This document shows, piece by piece, positions 6,873-12,844 of a stretch of 12,844 nucleotides of DNA; position 1 is the stretch's first letter; every line of letters begins with the position of its first letter. Origin of the DNA: Planctomycetota bacterium (GTDB lineage: Bacteria > Planctomycetota > Planctomycetia > Isosphaerales > Isosphaeraceae); contig JAJYDH010000138.1 in the NCBI GenBank assembly GCA_021777685.1, positions 1 through 12,844 on the forward strand. Reading direction: 5' to 3'. The notes below the pieces were generated by a model. The model was not told where the DNA came from. It saw only the letters and a list, made by a program, of their open reading frames with translations, and ran no database searches. Both the position numbers and the translations under genes were made by a program.

Positions 6873-6996
6873 GGAGTGCGGGAGCTTGCTCCCGCTTTGC
6901 CGAGCGGAGCTTGCTCCGCGTGCTGGTCTGACGATGTCGGACGGGCGAGGGGCAAGCCCCTCGGGGAAAAGCGGGAGCAAGCTCCCGCACTCCAAA
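6870..6996. repeat. 29-nt-arm inverted repeat containing four tandem hairpins
   Basis: Outer arms 6870-6898 and 6968-6996 are perfect reverse complements. Within the element are four hairpins with two-base loops: GCGGGAGC-TT-GCTCCCGC (6878-6895), GCGGAGC-TT-GCTCCGC (6904-6919), CGAGGGGC-AA-GCCCCTCG (6946-6963) and GCGGGAGC-AA-GCTCCCGC (6971-6988). The first and last are the cores of the outer arms. The GGAGC-TT-GCTCC core is an intergenic repeat style common in planctomycetes. It lies between the ATPase gene and rsmH and could stabilise the ATPase mRNA 3' end or insulate rsmH. Confidence 0.9.
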
Positions 6997-7057
6997 AGCT
7001 TCGCCACGAAAGGGATTGACGGCCCGTCAGCGAGATCTGAGGGGGCCGGATAGTTCG

Positions 7058-8119
7058 ATGGACGATCCCACACCCGAAAAACCCGCCCGTCGCCCCCGCT
7101 ACCGGGGCAAAAATCCCCGGCATTTCGGCGAGAAGTACAAGGAACACCAGCCCGATCGGTACGCCGACGACGTGGCGAAGGTCCTCGAAGCCGGCAAGAC
7201 GCCCGCCGGCACGCATCGGCCGATCATGGTCCGGGAAATCCTCGAAGTCCTCGCGCCCCGGCCGGGCGAGGTCGCCGTCGACGCCACGCTCGGCCACGCC
7301 GGGCACGCCCGGGAGTTGCTCGCGGCCGTCCAGCCCGGCGGCCGGCTGCTCGGCGTCGACGCCGACCCGATCGAGCTGCCCCGGGCCGAGGCCCGGCTCC
7401 GCTCGCTCGGTTTTCCGCCCGATTCGGTCGTCGTCCGCCGGATGAATTTCGCGGGCCTCGCGCAGTTCATCGCCGCCGAGTCGCCCGGCGGGGCCGACGT
7501 CCTGCTCGCCGACCTCGGCGTCTCCTCGATGCAGATCGACGACCCGGGCCGGGGGTTCACCTTCAAGTCCGACGGGCCGCTCGACATGCGGATGAACCCC
7601 GAGAAGGGGCAATCCGCCGCACAGTTCCTGTCGAGGATCGGCGTCTCAGCGCTCGCCCGCGTCCTCGCCGAGAACGCCGACGAGCCCCGGGCCGTCGAGC
7701 TGTCGGAGGTGATCCTGCTCGCCCACGTTCACGCGCCGCTGACGACGACCCGCTCCCTGGCGGATGTCGTGCGGACCGCCTGCGTCCGGTCGTTTCGCCA
7801 GACCGGACCCAACGCCGATGACACCGTCCGTCGCGTCTTCCAGGCGCTCCGGATCGCCGTGAATGACGAGTTCGCCGCGCTCGACTCGCTGCTCCGGGCG
7901 CTCCCGGCCTGCCTGAAGCCGGGAGGAAGGGTCGCGATCCTGAGCTTCCATTCGGGCGAGGATCGCCGCGTCAAATCCGCCTTCAAGGAGGGCCTGGCCG
8001 ACGGCACTTATGCCTCGATCGCGCCCGAGGTCGTCCGGGCCTCGGCCGAGGAGCGACGGGCCAACCCGCGATCGACGTCGGCGAAGCTCCGATACGCGGT
8101 GAAAGCCGGATCGGGCTGA
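7058..8119 (+). CDS. rsmH: 16S rRNA (cytosine-1402-N4)-methyltransferase RsmH
   Basis: RsmH (MraW) uses S-adenosylmethionine to methylate N4 of C1402 in the ribosomal decoding centre; cytoplasmic. Seen in order: HRPIMVREIL (53-62), motif I DATLGHAGHA (75-84), acidic motif II GVDAD (99-103), DLGVSS (152-157) followed by QIDD and RGFTF, DMRM, ADVVR, QALRIAVNDE, and SFHSGEDR (296-303). All are RsmH hallmarks. The usual motif I is close to D-x-T-x-G-x-GGH, so the first Gly of the GGH is replaced by Ala here. The 353 residues exceed the usual 300-320 because of a basic N-terminal tail of about 45 residues rich in RPR and KNPRH. I chose ATG 7058 (GAGGGGG at 7039-7045, and GGA nearer); a TTG at 7016 is less likely. 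It is not next to ftsL, pbp or mur genes, in line with dispersed division genes in planctomycetes. Confidence 0.93.
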   Translation: MDDPTPEKPARRPRYRGKNPRHFGEKYKEHQPDRYADDVAKVLEAGKTPAGTHRPIMVREILEVLAPRPGEVAVDATLGHAGHARELLAAVQPGGRLLGVDADPIELPRAEARLRSLGFPPDSVVVRRMNFAGLAQFIAAESPGGADVLLADLGVSSMQIDDPGRGFTFKSDGPLDMRMNPEKGQSAAQFLSRIGVSALARVLAENADEPRAVELSEVILLAHVHAPLTTTRSLADVVRTACVRSFRQTGPNADDTVRRVFQALRIAVNDEFAALDSLLRALPACLKPGGRVAILSFHSGEDRRVKSAFKEGLADGTYASIAPEVVRASAEERRANPRSTSAKLRYAVKAGSG

Positions 8120-8131
8120 TTTCCCCCGTCG

Positions 8132-8512
8132 TCAGACGACCTCCACCCCGTCGGCCCTGGCCCGGACCTCGTCGGCCTTGCGCCGGTTCTCGTCGACGGC
8201 GTCGGCGTAGGTCTCGGCCCACTGATGGAGGCCGGCGAGGGCGGGGATCAGGGTCGCGCCGAGGTCGGTCAGGCGGTACTCGACGCGCGGGGGGACCTCG
8301 GCAAAGATGGTCCGGGCCACCAGTCCCGAGCGCTCCAGCTCGCGGAGCCGCTTGGTCAGCTCCTTCTGCGAGATCGGCTCCATCAGCCTCTGGAGCTGGC
8401 GGAATCGGACGGGCCCCTCGGCCCTGTGCAGGTGATAGATGATCGTCACCGTCCACTTGTGGGCGATGAGGTCGAAGACCCGGGTGGCCGGGCAGACGTG
8501 GGGCTCGGCCAT
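8132..8512 (-). CDS. HxlR-family winged-helix regulator
   Basis: A 126-aa winged-helix regulator. Seen: the HxlR opening CPATRVFDLIAHKW with Cys7 and Trp20, ISQKELTKRLRELE (47-60) as the recognition helix region, and the wing EVPPRVEYRLTDLG (72-85). ATG 8512 has GAGGAGGG six bases upstream. Known relatives YodB, HypR and QorR repress quinone reductase or azoreductase genes and are inactivated when the N-terminal Cys reacts with quinones, diamide or other electrophiles; Cys7 is at the matching position. It is divergent from a doxX-wrbA pair, the classic target arrangement, so I infer that it controls that pair and probably itself. Its stop is only 12 bp from that of rsmH, convergent, with no clear terminator between. 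Residues 105-126 form a charged helical tail. Confidence 0.92.
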   Translation of the reverse strand: MAEPHVCPATRVFDLIAHKWTVTIIYHLHRAEGPVRFRQLQRLMEPISQKELTKRLRELERSGLVARTIFAEVPPRVEYRLTDLGATLIPALAGLHQWAETYADAVDENRRKADEVRARADGVEVV

Positions 8513-8658
8513 CGATCACCCTCCTCGGTATCCGATCGGTGCCCGTGTGGGCGGACGGTGCCTACTTGTCGGAGGATACCAGACTCCTACCCTTGGTGGG
8601 AACGGTCGCGGCGGCCCGCGACCCGACGAATCTCGTCCTCGAACCGATGGAGCGTGTC
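8513..8658. promoter_or_regulatory. divergent control region between the HxlR gene and doxX
   Basis: This 146-bp region must drive both directions. Seen: an inverted pair GGTATCC (8527-8533) and GGATACC (8574-8580), and a direct repeat CGGTGCC at 8537-8543 and 8556-8562, 19 bases apart or about two helical turns. A weak promoter-like pair, TTGTCG (8566-8571) and TACCCT (8588-8593) with a 16-base spacer, points toward doxX. HxlR proteins bind as dimers to short inverted repeats, so either element could be the operator; the sequence alone does not decide. Confidence 0.4.
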
Positions 8659-9123
8659 ATGGGGCGATTCTACCCCGAATTCCTGGGCGGCCCGAGGGCC
8701 GTGGCCCTCCTCTTCCTCCGGCTTGTCGCCGGCACGGCGTTCGTGCTCCACGGCTGGCCGAAGATCCAGCATCCGATGTCGTGGATGCCGCCGGAGGCCC
8801 CGATCCCCGGATTTCTCCAACTCCTGGCCGCCGTCTCGGAGTTTGGCGGCGGGATCGCCTGGATTCTGGGGGCCCTGACGCCGCTGTTCTCGCTCGGGAT
8901 CTTCTGCACGATGGCGTTCGCGACCTTCCTGGTCCACGTCCGGATGGAGCACCCGTTCGTCGCCTCCGATCCCCACGGCGCGTCTTACGAGCTGTCGCTG
9001 GGCTACCTGGCGATCTCGGTACTGTTCCTGCTCGTCGGGCCGGGCCGGCTCTCGGTCGACGCCTTCCTGTTTGGCAAGGGGCCGGTCGCGAAGCCCGAGC
9101 CGGAACGATTGCTGGCCGACTGA
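8659..9123 (+). CDS. DoxX-family membrane protein
   Basis: A 154-aa integral membrane protein of the DoxX/DoxD family. Seen: four hydrophobic segments (about 14-31, 51-72, 74-97, 110-128), the motif HGWPKI (31-36) after the first helix, and the closing GPGRLSVDAFLF (127-138), all typical of DoxX proteins. I chose ATG 8659 because GGAG lies six bases upstream; in-frame starts at 8647 and 8539 would add residues without a good SD. Family members are linked to thiol/quinone redox chemistry at the membrane, but most have no assigned activity, so no reaction is claimed. It is 51 bp upstream of wrbA and divergent from the HxlR gene, suggesting co-induction with the quinone reductase. Confidence 0.88.
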   Translation: MGRFYPEFLGGPRAVALLFLRLVAGTAFVLHGWPKIQHPMSWMPPEAPIPGFLQLLAAVSEFGGGIAWILGALTPLFSLGIFCTMAFATFLVHVRMEHPFVASDPHGASYELSLGYLAISVLFLLVGPGRLSVDAFLFGKGPVAKPEPERLLAD

Positions 9124-9174
9124 CCTTCCCTCAAAGCTTCGACCTCTCAACACCGACCGAAGGAGCCCGATCGC

Positions 9175-9792
9175 ATGAAGGTCCACGTCGTCTTCTACAG
9201 CACCTACGGCCACATTCACCGGATGGCCGAGGCCGTCGCCGAGGGGGCCCGCGAGGTGCCCGGCGCCGAGGTCTCGCTGTTCCAGGTCCCCGAGCTGATG
9301 CCCGAGGAGGCCCTGGAGCGGAGCGGTGCGAAGGCCGCCCGCGAGGCGTTCGCGCACGTCCCCGTGATCCAGCCGGCGCAGCTCGTCGAGGCCGATGCCA
9401 TCATCTTCGGCACGCCCACCCGGTTCGGCAACATGTGCGCCCAGATGCGGAACTTCCTCGACCAGACCGGGCAGATCTGGTTCCAGGGCGGCCTGATCGG
9501 CAAGGTCGGCAGCGTCTTCGCCAGCACGGCGAGCCAGCACGGCGGCCAGGAGACGACGATCACCAGCTTCCACACCACCTTGCTCCACCACGGGATGATC
9601 ATCGTCGGCCTGCCCTACTCCCAGCCGGGGCTGGTGAACATGGCCGAGATCAGCGGCGGGACGCCGTACGGCGCCACGACGCTCGCCGGCCCCGACGGCA
9701 AGCGGATGCCCTCCGAGAACGAGCTGACCCTCGCCCGCTACCAGGGCAAGCACGTCGCCGAGATCGCCTCGAAGCTCGTCGCCGGGCGCTGA
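9175..9792 (+). CDS. wrbA: NAD(P)H:quinone oxidoreductase, WrbA type IV
   Basis: Flavodoxin-fold FMN enzyme that reduces quinones by two electrons using NAD(P)H, avoiding semiquinone radicals; cytoplasmic and usually tetrameric. Seen: FMN phosphate loop STYGHIHRMA (9-18), GTPTRFGNM (79-87), STASQHGGQET (117-127), HHGM (138-141) and the YG of GGTPYGA (161-167), all diagnostic of WrbA. At 205 aa it is close to the family's usual length of about 200. The start is ATG 9175 with AAGGAG nine bases upstream. It follows doxX by 51 bp and probably shares its message. With an HxlR regulator divergent from the pair, the likely role is detoxifying quinones or other electrophiles sensed by that regulator. 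Confidence 0.95.
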   Translation: MKVHVVFYSTYGHIHRMAEAVAEGAREVPGAEVSLFQVPELMPEEALERSGAKAAREAFAHVPVIQPAQLVEADAIIFGTPTRFGNMCAQMRNFLDQTGQIWFQGGLIGKVGSVFASTASQHGGQETTITSFHTTLLHHGMIIVGLPYSQPGLVNMAEISGGTPYGATTLAGPDGKRMPSENELTLARYQGKHVAEIASKLVAGR

Positions 9793-9919
9793 TCGGACGT
9801 AATAGGCCGCGACGACGCCCCCGGCTTCCGCCCGGTCGTCGGCCAGGGTAGGTTAGGGTGCCGCTTCCGCGTCCGATCGGGCCGGAAGCCCGGCCCTCGA
9901 CCCCGGAGCGCGAACCTCG
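9793..9919. other. short intergenic region before the DUF5009 gene, with a hairpin
   Basis: A hairpin GGGCCGG-AAGC-CCGGCCC (9879-9896) ends 23 bases before the next start codon. It has no T-run, so it is not a clear terminator of wrbA. The stretch near 9846-9861 is the least GC-rich part and might contain a promoter, but no good match is visible. Confidence 0.35.
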
Positions 9920-11098
9920 ATGAGCAGCGGCCATCCGACCACGGCGGAAGAGGGGATCAGGCCGGAGATCCCGGCGAGCCCGGGCCGGCTGGCGTCGCTC
10001 GACGTCTTCCGGGGCTTGACGGTCGCCGGGATGATCCTGGTGAATAACGCCGGGTCGGCGGGGGACCTCTACCCGACGCTCCGCCACGCCCAGTGGGACG
10101 GATGGACCCCGACCGACCTGGTCTTCCCGTTCTTCCTGTTCATCGTCGGCGTCTCGATCACCTTCGCCCTCTCGAAGCGGATGGACGACCCCGAAGCTCG
10201 CCGAGGGGTCCTCGCCAGGATCTTCCGACGCTCGCTGATCATCTTCGGCCTGGGGATCGCCCTGGGCAAGTTCCCCTATTATCAGGACTTCTTCCACTCG
10301 GCCCGCATCCCCGGGGTGCTCCAGCGGATCGCCCTCTGCTACCTGGCGACCTCGCTCATCTTCCTGAGGACGAGGGCCCGGGGCCAGGCCATCACGCTCG
10401 GCGTGCTGCTGGTCGGCTACTGGCTGGTGATGACCCAGGTGCCGGTCCCCGGCTCCCGCGCGGGCGACCTGAGGCGCGGGCATGACCTGGCCTCCTACGT
10501 CGACCGGGCGGTGTTCATCCACGGCGAACACAAGCACCTGTACAAGGACGATTACGACCCCGAGGGGCTGCTCAGCACCCTGCCGGCGATCGCGACGACG
10601 CTCCTGGGCGTCCTCGCCGGCCACTGGCTCCGCTCGGGCCGGCCGCCGTTCGAGGTCGACGCGGGGCTGTTCGTCGCCGGGACGATCTCGGTGGTGCTGG
10701 GCTGGGCCTGGGGCGGGATTTTTCCGATCAACAAGGCCCTCTGGACGAGTTCCTACGTCCTGCTCTCCGGCGGCCTGGCGATGATCGGCCTGGCGCTCTG
10801 CTACTGGGCGGTCGACCTCCAGGGCTATCGGCGCTGGGCCTATCCGTTCCGGGCCTTCGGGGCCAACGCCATCGCCGCCTACACCCTGGCCTCGGCCGGG
10901 GCGAGGTTGCTGAACCTGCCGCTGCTGACCAGGCCCGACGCCAGACCGATCAGCGTCCATCAACTGCTGTACGACGATTACTTCCACGCCGCGCTCTCGG
11001 ACGGCAACGCCGCGCTCGCCTACGCGGCGACGCTGGTCCTCGCCTGCTTCCTGATCGTGGCCGTGCTCGACTTGATGGGGCTGCACATACGGGCCTGA
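9920..11098 (+). CDS. HGSNAT/NagX-like transmembrane acyltransferase (DUF5009)
   Basis: A polytopic membrane protein of the heparan-alpha-glucosaminide N-acetyltransferase-like family (bacterial NagX, DUF5009). Seen: RLASLDVFRGLTVAGMILVN (23-42), then HAQWDGWTPTDLVFPFFLF (56-74), RIPGVLQRIALCYL (129-142), YDPEGLLSTLPAI (212-224), NKALWTSSYVL (271-281) and PFRAFGANAI (309-318), matching the family from end to end, with roughly ten membrane helices. His56 aligns with the histidine proposed as acetyl carrier in human HGSNAT. The usual role is acyl transfer to an amino sugar across the membrane; the donor and substrate here are unknown. ATG 9920 has GGAG about 11 bases upstream. The first 20 residues are polar and cytoplasmic-looking. 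No sugar-catabolism gene is adjacent, so context does not narrow the substrate. Confidence 0.9.
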   Translation: MSSGHPTTAEEGIRPEIPASPGRLASLDVFRGLTVAGMILVNNAGSAGDLYPTLRHAQWDGWTPTDLVFPFFLFIVGVSITFALSKRMDDPEARRGVLARIFRRSLIIFGLGIALGKFPYYQDFFHSARIPGVLQRIALCYLATSLIFLRTRARGQAITLGVLLVGYWLVMTQVPVPGSRAGDLRRGHDLASYVDRAVFIHGEHKHLYKDDYDPEGLLSTLPAIATTLLGVLAGHWLRSGRPPFEVDAGLFVAGTISVVLGWAWGGIFPINKALWTSSYVLLSGGLAMIGLALCYWAVDLQGYRRWAYPFRAFGANAIAAYTLASAGARLLNLPLLTRPDARPISVHQLLYDDYFHAALSDGNAALAYAATLVLACFLIVAVLDLMGLHIRA

Positions 11099-11115
11099 CG
11101 CCTCCCGTCCGATGA

Positions 11116-11141
11116 CTTGAAGCCGCGTCGTCGGCCTCAAG
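11116..11141. terminator. possible hairpin between convergent genes
   Basis: CTTGAAGCCG (11116-11125) and CGGCCTCAAG (11132-11141) pair with one mismatch across a six-base loop. It lies in the 38-bp gap between two convergent genes and overlaps the stop codon of the minus-strand gene. There is no T-run on either side, so termination is only suggested by position. Confidence 0.3.
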
Positions 11142-12831
11142 GTCGCCGATCGGTCCCGGCCTTTTCGCCCTCGACGAATGTGTGGTCGACCCGAACGAGC
11201 ACGCGGCACTCGATGGCTCGGCCTCGGACGCGGCCCGGGGCAAATCGGAGTTGCCGCAAGAGCGGCTCATAGGTATTCCACTCACCGACGGAGTAGACCC
11301 CGCTGCCGTTCGCCATCACGCCGAGGACCGCACCGTTCTCGTCGACGGTGAGGAAATAGGCGATGCCGTCGTCGAACATGCTCCAATCCTCGTAGCTGGA
11401 CCGGATGGTTCTCGTCCGGTTCCGCTCGTGAACCTCGCGCAAGAACGTCGGAACGACGAGCTGCCTTGCCGCTTCGTCGAGGTTCAGGACGCGCGGATAT
11501 TCGTCCACCCGCATGTGTTCCCAGGCCGTGTACAGTTTCTCGTCGGCCTCGACGGTGAGGACGACCGCCGGGACGGGCCGGTCAAATTTCGGATACGACC
11601 GGGATTTGACCTCCTTCCCATCGGCGACTTTCGAGACGGATCGGACGCGGCCGTTGTCCCAGTACAGGGTGGATTCTCCGTCTTGAACGCCGTCCTTGAA
11701 GGTTGAGATACTCCAGAGGACGCCGTCTTGATAAGTCGTCGTCTTACCGTGGGAGATCCCGCCCCACAACTCCCGGTCATGCTGCCATCCATGTCGAAAA
11801 AAGACGTCATACTGCCAATCGATGCTGCAACCGTCGTCGTGGTAGACTCCCCTACCATCCTTGACGACTTGCGCCCGATCCTCGGCCCATGCGTTTCGAA
11901 CGACCAGCTTGCCATCGGAAGTGTGCTCGGCCTGCAGTTGCGGCGATCCATCTTCGAAGAACTTGAGCCAGGGGCCGCGCTTCTCGCCCTCGACGGTGTG
12001 GAGTTCCTCGGCGAGTTGGCCGTTCTCGTGGAAGAGCTTGACAGGCTCGGTCGCGAAACCGCCCTTGTCCTTGACGTATCGTTTCTGGAGCGAGCCGGAG
12101 GGGTAATACCACTCGATGATCGTGAGGGGTCCGCGCCGGGATTCTTTCCGCTTGAGCTGTCCGTCGGGCCAGAAATCGCCGGTGACCTTTCCCGTCCGGT
12201 AGAAGACGACCCTCCGGACGGTGCCGTCGTCGAAGAATGTACGGTTGACGCCGTCGGGTTTTCCCCTCTTCACTTGCAGATATTCGCCCACGATCCCGTT
12301 GGACTGGAGGATCTCGACGACCCCGCTGAACTCAGGGTCGATGGGGTTGCCGACCTCGTCGACCGCCAGTTCGGCTACGTGCGACCGAATCCACCTCTCC
12401 AGGCCCCGGTTGCACCTGAGCAGGAGATTTACGAAGGCCCGGTCGAGCTTCTCGAACTCCGGGATGCTGCCGAATAGACCATCCCAGGGATTGTCGACGA
12501 GGAACGCGGAGCGATTCCGGCGGTAGATGAGGGCCGCGTTCCGCAGAAGGGTGGCGGCCTTTGGGACATCGATCGAGTCGAGGAGTCGGGAGAGTTCCTC
12601 CACTCCGTCGTCGCCTTGGTGGTTGTAGAAGAACTGGGCCAACCCCCCATTCGGAACGTCGACCGAAAGTCTCGCCCAGGCGAGAATCACCGCGTGGGCT
12701 TCCGAGGTCGGGGCATCCGTACGACTTTCGACATGGTGCGAGATTGCCTGGGCGAAAGCAGCGATCAGCTCGCCTTCATGGAGTCGATAAAAGTCGATCC
12801 GGCTGAGCCGGGGCAATGGAGCGTGTCCCAT
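11137..12831 (-). CDS. DMP19/DUF4375-like - YwqK/MORN-2 repeat - TonB-C-like protein, 564 aa
   Basis: No certain function. Domains seen: residues about 45-115 resemble DMP19/DUF4375 (DVPNGGLAQFFYNHQGD at 58-74, followed by KAATLLRNAALIYRR); residues about 190-410 carry about eight copies of the YwqK/MORN-2 pattern, a DG or NG turn between short beta strands (for example FFDDG, WPDG, FHENG, FFEDG, YQDG, YWDNG); residues about 490-552 (FLTVDENGAVLGV ... LLRQLRFAPG ... IECRVLVRVDH) look like a TonB C-terminal beta-alpha-beta fold. No signal peptide or membrane helix is visible. YwqK of Bacillus is annotated as an antitoxin, and DUF4375 occurs near polymorphic toxin loci, so an immunity or protein-binding role is possible. 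ATG 12831 has GGGAG eight bases upstream, at the window edge. Codon use is less GC3-biased than in the ATPase or rsmH genes, suggesting an accessory gene. Confidence 0.8.
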   Translation of the reverse strand: MGHAPLPRLSRIDFYRLHEGELIAAFAQAISHHVESRTDAPTSEAHAVILAWARLSVDVPNGGLAQFFYNHQGDDGVEELSRLLDSIDVPKAATLLRNAALIYRRNRSAFLVDNPWDGLFGSIPEFEKLDRAFVNLLLRCNRGLERWIRSHVAELAVDEVGNPIDPEFSGVVEILQSNGIVGEYLQVKRGKPDGVNRTFFDDGTVRRVVFYRTGKVTGDFWPDGQLKRKESRRGPLTIIEWYYPSGSLQKRYVKDKGGFATEPVKLFHENGQLAEELHTVEGEKRGPWLKFFEDGSPQLQAEHTSDGKLVVRNAWAEDRAQVVKDGRGVYHDDGCSIDWQYDVFFRHGWQHDRELWGGISHGKTTTYQDGVLWSISTFKDGVQDGESTLYWDNGRVRSVSKVADGKEVKSRSYPKFDRPVPAVVLTVEADEKLYTAWEHMRVDEYPRVLNLDEAARQLVVPTFLREVHERNRTRTIRSSYEDWSMFDDGIAYFLTVDENGAVLGVMANGSGVYSVGEWNTYEPLLRQLRFAPGRVRGRAIECRVLVRVDHTFVEGEKAGTDRRP

Positions 12832-12844
12832 CCGAGGTACTCCC

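Noticed and set aside
2500..6990. An uninterrupted minus-strand reading frame of about 1496 codons antisense to the ATPase gene
   Set aside because: It mirrors the GC3-biased codons of the true gene. The translation is a monotonous mix of Val, Leu, Gly, Asp, Glu and Arg without domains, while the plus strand has clear Walker motifs and membrane segments.
6870..6996. Reading the hairpin array as an intrinsic terminator
   Set aside because: Loops are two bases and no T-run follows any stem, so a repeat element fits better; the separate hairpin at 6848-6872 was listed as the more plausible terminator.
8439..9851. Plus-strand frame of 470 codons over doxX and wrbA
   Set aside because: Overlaps both genes in another frame with Arg/Pro/Gly-rich translation and no domain.
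9650..11209. Minus-strand frame of 519 codons antisense to the DUF5009 gene
   Set aside because: Arg/Gly/Pro/Asp-rich shadow translation; the plus strand encodes a well-conserved membrane acyltransferase.
1..12844. Search for tRNA, rRNA or riboswitch structures
   Set aside because: No tRNA cloverleaf landmark such as a GGTTCGAATCC-type T-arm with matching acceptor stem, and no recognisable riboswitch core, was seen on either strand by eye.

Overview
The window is very GC-rich chromosomal DNA. Codons in the long genes end almost uniformly in G or C. Several traits point to a planctomycete, most likely of the Isosphaeraceae type: the codon use, an orphan rsmH outside any division cluster, WXG100/FtsK genes in a non-actinobacterial style, and C[TC]CTCTCCC-type and GGAGC-TT-GCTCC-type intergenic inverted repeats. 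This assignment is inference from style; there is no rRNA gene to confirm it.

Layout. (1) 20-797, minus strand: two small unrecognised genes in tandem (108 aa, then 142 aa). (2) 834-1117: divergent regulatory gap with a possible promoter. (3) 1118-6822, plus strand: the centrepiece, a compact type VII secretion-like locus. It has a 90-aa WXG100-like protein, a 160-aa helical protein, a 72-aa short WXG-like protein and a 1425-aa membrane-anchored FtsK/SpoIIIE ATPase. Inverted repeats lie directly upstream (2336-2433) and directly downstream (6870-6996) of the ATPase gene. (4) 7058-8119, plus: rsmH, a 16S rRNA methyltransferase. (5) 8132-9792: an HxlR-family regulator (minus) divergent from a DoxX-family membrane protein and a WrbA-type quinone reductase (plus), which together look like an electrophile/quinone-response module. 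(6) 9920-11098, plus: an HGSNAT/NagX-like (DUF5009) membrane acyltransferase. (7) 11137-12831, minus: a 564-aa protein combining a DMP19/DUF4375-like domain, about eight YwqK/MORN-2 repeats and a TonB-C-like end.

The part most worth attention is the T7SS-like locus. Its ATPase has the EssC/EccC plan of a membrane hairpin followed by three ATPase modules. However, the only intact Walker A and Walker B sites are in the middle module. No FHA domain is visible at the N-terminus; instead long 11-residue-repeat coiled coils lie on both sides of the membrane hairpin. The C-terminus ends in a duplicated 25-residue linear motif. No EccB, EccD, EccE, EsaA/EssA/EssB, mycosin or obvious effector is visible here, so the locus is either a minimal variant or relies on genes elsewhere.

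Most of the very long alternative reading frames in this window, including one of about 1500 codons antisense to the ATPase, are by-products of GC3-biased codon use and are not annotated.
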